From Phaeoceros laevis (taxonomy: Eukaryota > Anthocerotophyta > Anthocerotopsida > Notothyladales), in assembly GCA_049999765.1 (NCBI GenBank), contig JBNGIQ010009126.1, positions 1 to 46,655 of the forward strand: 46,655 nucleotides of DNA, in the 5' to 3' direction. A model generated the notes under the pieces. That model was not told the origin of the DNA. It searched no databases and saw nothing but the letters and a program-made list of their open reading frames with translations. This document shows positions 41,686-46,655 of the stretch, in pieces. The position numbers and the translations under genes are program-made. How positions within the stretch are numbered: position 1 is the stretch's first letter; every line of letters begins with the position of its first letter.

Positions 41686-41874
41686 GCATCGTCTCTGAAA
41701 CCGCTAGACACATGGAAGTCTCGCTTGAAGTTTCAGGTCATGTGTGTTGGTGCCTTTGGGCCGGTTACTATTCAAATGCTTTGTGTCCATAATAAACTTT
41801 AGTCTTTCGGTGCACGCTTGTGGTAGCGCTACTTGGGCTATGTGTGCCGCGAGCGCTATCCAGGTTTGATTACA
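41686..41874 (+). repeat. 5' LTR of copia 2
   Basis: 189 bp, ending TTGATTACA. Its left part (GAAACCGCTAGACACATGG) matches the 3' end of the element at 46,173. A polyadenylation-like AATAAA lies at about 41,790. Confidence 0.7.
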
Positions 41875-41886
41875 TGGTGTCAGCGC
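41875..41886 (+). promoter_or_regulatory. Degenerate copia primer-binding site
   Basis: TGGTGTCAGCGC, 10 of 12 bases of the canonical site, directly after the LTR. Confidence 0.7.
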
Positions 41887-41903
41887 TGCAGCTCCAAGCT
41901 CGA

Positions 41904-42003
41904 GTTGGAGCTTGGAGCTGCAGCTGCAGTTGGACCTTGGAGCTGCGGCCGGAGTTGAAGCTTGGAGCTGCGGCTGGAGTTGAAGCTTGGAGCTGTTGCT
42001 GGA
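41904..42003. repeat. 25-bp tandem repeat, four units, in the copia 2 leader
   Basis: Units at 41,904, 41,929, 41,954 and 41,979, each with AGCTTGGAGCTGC or a close variant. Confidence 0.85.
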
Positions 42004-42235
42004 GTAACCTGGAGTAACCTAGAGCAACTTGGATTTGCTGCCGACCTGTAGAAACCTAGAAACCTAGACATGGATTGCTGAAGTGTGGAAGGAAGCTGCT
42101 AGGGCATGTGAAGAATTGCTGAAGACTCATCTTGGAAGAATTGAAGCCAATCTTGGTTGGATTTCGCAGCAAGTAGGAGCTTGGGCCAAATCTTGGGGGT
42201 TGCCATCACCGTAGTTCCAACATTTGGGACATAGA

Positions 42236-42990
42236 ATGGAGAAGATGGCCGGATACCTTGAATTGAGGCTTGTAGAAAAATTTGATGGGAGAAATTTCTA
42301 CATTTGGAAGATCAAGATGGAAGCCCTTTTGACAGAGAAAATCTCTGGGACGTTGTCTCAGGTGATTTGAAGAAGCCAGCTGAATCTGTTAATGAGGAAG
42401 CCAAGAAAGCATGGAAACTGAAGGATGCTAGGGCCAAGTCAAATCTCATGTTGTACATGAAGGAATCTTTGATCTTTCATATCAAGCATGTCAAGAGCGC
42501 GCATGAGGCATGGACGAAGCTTGAAGCGATGTATGCTACGAAGAATTTGAGTAGCAAGGCGTACTTGAGGCGGAAGTTTTGGCACATGGAAATGGAAGAG
42601 AACGACTCGTTAGAAGATGTCATTATTGTTTTGTTGAATGGATTGCCTTCAGCTTACCACCCTCTGAGCCAAATCTTAACAAGTCGGTTTCAGAAAGAGA
42701 ATCTCACTTTAGATGATGTGATTAGGACTCTTTTGCAAGAAGAAGTGACCCTATATGTGCATGATGGTGATGAGAAGGAGGAATCTGCCCTTTCCTCATG
42801 AAAAGGGAGAACAAGGGTGGTAAGAAGAGTTCCAAGGGCAAAGCTGAAGCATCAACATCAGATTAGCTGAAGAAAAAGAAGAACAAGTTCCCCTGCCATT
42901 TTCTGTGGTGAGTTTGACCACTACATCAAGTTCTGCAACAAGAGAATTGCGGAGCAGAAGGCGAAGGACAAACTAAAGGCAAACCATATT
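42236..42990 (+). pseudogene. gag: Copia 2 gag
   Basis: Starts at ATG 42,236; LRLVEKFDGRNFYIWKIKME is the standard copia gag start. A one-base frame change near 42,338 leads to NLWDVVSGDLKKP. A deletion inside gag joins EENDSLEDV to IVLLNGLPSAYHPL. TGA at 42,799 is followed by a Lys-rich stretch and a zinc knuckle split by a frame change (CHF then CGEFDHYIKFC). Confidence 0.8.
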
Positions 42991-43008
42991 GAGGAAGATG
43001 ACGACAAG

Positions 43009-46000
43009 TTGTTCATGGTTTCAGCCATGTTAACATGTACGAAGGATGAGACTGAAGTTTATTACGTAAACTTCGGAGCGTCAAACCACATGACACCACA
43101 TGAAGATTGGTTTGTGGAGTATAATGTTATTACACCAACAAAGAAGGTGTACTTGAGTATTATTGCAGCTACATGGATCACGGGTGTTGGAGTTGTAGAA
43201 ACGAAGCTTCTAAATGGTGAAGGTAAGAAGATCCATGAAATGTTGTATGTCTTCGGAATTGCCAAGAACTTGCTTGCTGTAAGTAGAATGGATGACCTAG
43301 GTTTGTTTGTTGGATTTGGAAATTGCTACTGCAAAGTGAAGACCAAAGATGGTCAAATTGTTGCACAAGGAGAGCAGATGGGTAAGCTTTATAAGCTGCT
43401 TGGCACTCATATTGTTAGGAATAGAAAATGTCAAACTAACATAGCAGCCGTGAAGGTCAACAAAGCAGATTTGTGGCATAGAAGATTGGGACATCTGAAT
43501 GTGCAAAGTCTCAAGCAGATGAGCAAGGTTAAGGTGGTTGTTGGGCTAGATTTAGGTACCCAGCAAGCTTTAGAATTTTGTGAAGGTTATCAATATGGGA
43601 AACAACATCAACATCCTTTTTCGCAACATAGTGAGAGGCGTACAATCAAGCCATTGGAGTTGATCCATACAGATGTGTGTGAACCGATGCGGATGCATCT
43701 CATGGAGTGCTAAGTATGTGTTGACATTCTTGGATGACTACACTCTTTGTATATTTCTTGAAGAAAAAGACTGAAGTGTTACAGAAGTTTATGGTACTCA
43801 AGAATATGGTGGAGACCCAGATTGGTCTTAAGATCAAAGTGCTTCGCAGTGATAGAGGAGGTGAATACATGTCTCACAAATTTCAAAAATTATGCATTGG
43901 TTGTGGCTTTGTTAGGGAAACAACAATCCCTTACACATCTGAATAGAATGGGAAGGCGGAAAGGGTGAACAGAACTTTGATGGAATCTGGAAGGAGCATG
44001 TTACATCAATGGAATATAAAATTAGCCTTGTGGGCGGAGGCAGTAGCCACTGCTGAATACTTAAAGAACTTTACTCCTACGAAGGCATTGAAGGAGTCAA
44101 CCCCAGAAGAACTGTGGAGCGGTAAGAAACCGTCTGTTTCACATATGAGGGTCTTTGGATGTGTGGCTTTTGCACATATACCTAAAGAGAAGAGGACCAA
44201 GTTGGATCAAAAGCATGAAGTGCATCTTTGTGGGTTATCGTAGTGGCAGTAAGGGCTACAGGTTATTTGATGCAGAGAAGAAGGTGATTATTTCCAGTAG
44301 GGATGTCATATTTAATGAGGCTGCAGGACCAGCGGATATAAAACAAGTGGGAGAAATGGATTATTCAATGTCGTAGAACCGCAGCAGGTGAGTGAAACAG
44401 TACCTCTCGATGAGGATGAGAACATCCCTCCTTTAGAGGATGCGAACGATGATGGTCCGTTTCTGGATGAAGCTGAGCCAAGTGATGTTCTTGAAGATGT
44501 GGCCGAGGTGCCACAATTTGCTCTACACAAGAAGTGGTGTAGCAGCCACAACCGGCTGCAAAAACTAGTGGAAGTTCAAAGTAAGTGCAGCTGCTAAAAC
44601 CAACTGTGAAGTTGGAAAGAAGAAGAGAGTAAGCAAACCCTCCCGTAGGAAGTTAAATTCTATAGAAAGTCATTCGGCTGAAGGCCCAGATTTTGCTTTC
44701 TTGTCCTCTACTTTAGAGGAACATACTAGCATGAAGGAGGCTTTAGAAGGTGAAGATGCTGCAAAATGGAAGCAAGCATTGGATGATTAGTATCATTCCA
44801 TTATGAAGAACAAGACATGGAAGTTGGTTGATCTACCACCAGAACAGAAGGTGATCGGCTGCTAGTGGGTGTTCAAAGTCAAGTACAAGCAGGATTGCAT
44901 TCTTGCATGGGGATTTAAGTGAAGAGATCTACATGACCTAGCGAGAGGGTTATAAGGTTGAAGGGAGTGAGGGCATAGTGTGTAAGCTGGAAAAAGCTCT
45001 TTATGGATTGAAGCAATCTCCAAGAGCATGGTACAAGAAGATAGACAAGTTCTTTGAGGATCATAACTTCAAGCGCAGTTTCGCAGACAACAACATCTAT
45101 GTGATGGTAAAGATTTTGTGATCAACATCTTGTATGTGGATGATCTCATCTTGATTTGCAATCATGGCAAGCTCTTGGGTTGGACCAAGAGAGTTTTAGC
45201 GTCACACTTTGACATGAAGGACCTTAGAGAGCTCCATTATTGTTTGGGCATGCATGTGAGAAGGGACATGCTTAGGAGAAAATTATTATTATCGCAGCAG
45301 AAGTATATAGAAGGTGTTCTGCGACGGTTCAACATGGTTGATTGTAAAGGAGTTTCTACACCAATGGTGCCCAGTGTTATGTTGTCAAAGGATATGTCTC
45401 CTAAGACACTAGAAGAGGAGGAGGCTATGAGATCAGTGCCTTACTGTCAAGCAGTAGGGTGCAATATGCATGCGATGGTATTGACTAGACCTGAAATTTT
45501 TGTGGCAACAAGAAAATTCATTCCATTCATGAGCAATCCTAATCAGGATCATTGGATTGCAGTCGAAAGGATCTTGCGATATTTTCAAGTAACTAAGAAC
45601 TATGGCATTTGTTATTGGGGAACTAGAAATGGCCAGCATAGGCAAGTGCTTGTGGGATATATAGATGCTGATTGGGGAGGAGACGTAGATACCCAACGCT
45701 CAACTATTGATTATGTGTTTATGCTAAATGGAGGAGCCATTAGTTGGAATAGCAAGATACAACAGACTGTTGCTCTCTCTAGCACGGAGGTAGAATTTAT
45801 GGCTGTCACACACGCAACTGAAGAGGCAAGATGGTTGCGTCTTTTAGTGGCGGAAATTGGATACACACAATGCAAAGCTACTGTGATCTACAGCGACAAT
45901 CAAGAAAGCATTGTATTGACGAAGAATCCGGTATTTCATGCAAAAACCAAGCATGTTGGAATTCAGTATCATTTTGTTAGAGAAATGGTAAGCTCTGGTG

Positions 46001-46110
46001 AAGTAACTTTTGTGTTTTGTGGCACTTCCTAGATGAGTGCTGATGTTTTGACAAAAGGACTAGCTAAGGACAAATATGAGAGATTCAGAACCATGCTAGG
46101 TGTAGTAGCA
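43009..46110 (+). pseudogene. pol: Copia 2 pol, multiply disabled
   Basis: The protease motif reads VNFGASNHM, with Asn for the catalytic Asp. In the integrase zinc region LWHRRLGH is kept but the second Cys of the C-x-x-C pair is Tyr (FCEGYQYGK). The integrase core keeps HTDVCEP, LRSDRGGEY and KAERVNRTL across frame changes near 43,700 and 44,215 and a TAG at about 43,944. RT starts WKLVDLPPEQKV, then a TAG, and near 44,895 jumps to AFLHGDLSEEIYM, so the block with the first catalytic Asp is deleted. ILYVDDLIL and RNase H (YIDADWGGD, ALSSTEVEF, IYSDNQESI) are present to a stop at 46,030. The remainder ends at 46,110. Confidence 0.85.
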
Positions 46111-46163
46111 TAGTCTCTAATAGTGAAGGCTAACTCAATACATGTGTTTACGTTGAGTGGGAG

Positions 46164-46217
46164 TGTTAGAGAAACAACTAGAAACATGGAAGCTTCGCTT
46201 GAAGTTTCAGGTCATGT
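46164..46217 (+). repeat. Truncated 3' LTR of copia 2
   Basis: TGTTAGAGAAACAACTAGAA onward matches the 5' LTR to GGTCATGT and then stops. Confidence 0.75.
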
Positions 46218-46384
46218 CCTTTATTTCAAGTCAGAATGAAGTAATGAGAGAAGCTCAGAGAGCACAAAGGATGGCAGGAGGAGGAACGATTCCCATCAGT
46301 TTCCGTGAAATGGTGGGAGCATTGCTCCAGGAGGAGGCCAGCAGAGGCCCGAACACCCATCTCCTAAAGCGTAAAGAACGTTGA
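46218..46384 (+). pseudogene. Copia gag scrap from a different family
   Basis: The frame reads SQNEVMREAQRAQRM, then ISFREMVGALLQEEASRGPN, and ends at 46,384. The LLQEE block resembles the segment before the zinc knuckle in copia gag (compare IGALLEEESTRQD in copia 1). It joins the copia 2 LTR without a recognisable boundary. Confidence 0.45.
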
Positions 46385-46655
46385 TGACCGATACGTGTGA
46401 CTGACGCGTCCGTACCTCGCCCCTCTCTCTCTCTCGAAGCCCCTACCGGTCGGGCCTTACGGGCTCCCACCCTACCCGCGGTTTTGCTCTACCCGCGGCT
46501 TCGGTCTTACCCGTTGCCTTCCTCCAACCTGTCCTCCACGGGCTTGCCGCCACTATCGCCACCCCTCGGGCGTTGCAACGCCCTAGCCGCCTCCGCCACC
46601 ACCCCGGCGTAGCGCAGCGCCATCACCCGGGCTTGCAGCGCGACCACGCCGCCTC
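46385..46655. other. GC-rich tail of the window
   Basis: CCGCC- and CTACCCGCGG-rich sequence with no recognisable gene. Cut by the window edge. Confidence 0.4.

Larger units (their letters stand above)
41686..46217 (+). mobile_element. Copia retrotransposon 2, decayed
   Basis: 5' LTR 41,686-41,874, primer site 41,875-41,886, gag, protease, integrase, RT and RNase H in Ty1/copia order, then a polypurine stretch (GAGTGGGAG) and a 3' LTR cut short after 54 bases (46,164-46,217). The LTRs are clearly diverged even over the short shared part. Many stops and frame changes and an internal RT deletion show it is old. Confidence 0.85.

Overview
The window is about 46.7 kb of eukaryotic, repeat-dominated DNA. 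The plant-type telomere motif TTTAGGG occurs in several interstitial patches. Three Ty1/copia elements carry initiator-Met-tRNA-type primer sites, and there is a chromodomain-bearing Ty3/gypsy tail, a LINE, a tRNA-headed SINE and a spliced RNase H1-type gene. I read it as a green-lineage (streptophyte) genome, most likely a charophyte alga or seedless plant. The species cannot be named from the sequence. Both N runs are exactly 400 bases, so they look like placeholder gaps. I see no intact host gene, no rRNA or tRNA gene and no CRISPR array.

Region 1 (1-15 kb) is the most unusual part. The minus strand carries a head-to-tail series of units, each with a pyrimidine-rich tract, a conserved ~110-nt structured motif (four copies) and a hairpin block. 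One unit holds a degraded, spliced, Penelope-like reverse transcriptase (10.4-6.2 kb) with no visible endonuclease. The ~110-nt motif contains every hammerhead-ribozyme core nucleotide next to helices that covary, but in a strand order different from the known hammerhead forms.

Region 2 (16-23 kb) has minisatellites, a broken coiled-coil gene (18.2-20.1 kb) between arrays rich in the GGAGNCTCC palindrome, and a gag-only copia derivative bounded by 197-bp LTR-like arms in inverted orientation.

Region 3 (22.8-30.8 kb) holds two minus-strand exons that look like one RNase H1-type gene: a hybrid-binding-domain exon at 30.6-30.8 kb and an RNase H-fold exon at 22.8-23.0 kb. Between them lies a 6.7-kb copia element with 262/265-bp LTRs. 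Between its pol and 3' LTR, this element carries an antisense gene fragment that keeps a splice donor.

Region 4 (30.8-41.7 kb) is a mosaic of repeats: a gap inside a GC-rich tandem repeat, a SINE head with a multiplied box B, recurring GGCCGGCC cassettes, a LINE remnant, a gypsy chromodomain tail and a 959-bp TIR element with a TTA target duplication. Region 5 (41.7-46.2 kb) is a heavily damaged copia element with a truncated 3' LTR, followed by a gag scrap from another copia family.

Nearly every coding remnant carries stops or frameshifts. The biology here is transposon amplification, nesting, gene-fragment capture and decay.
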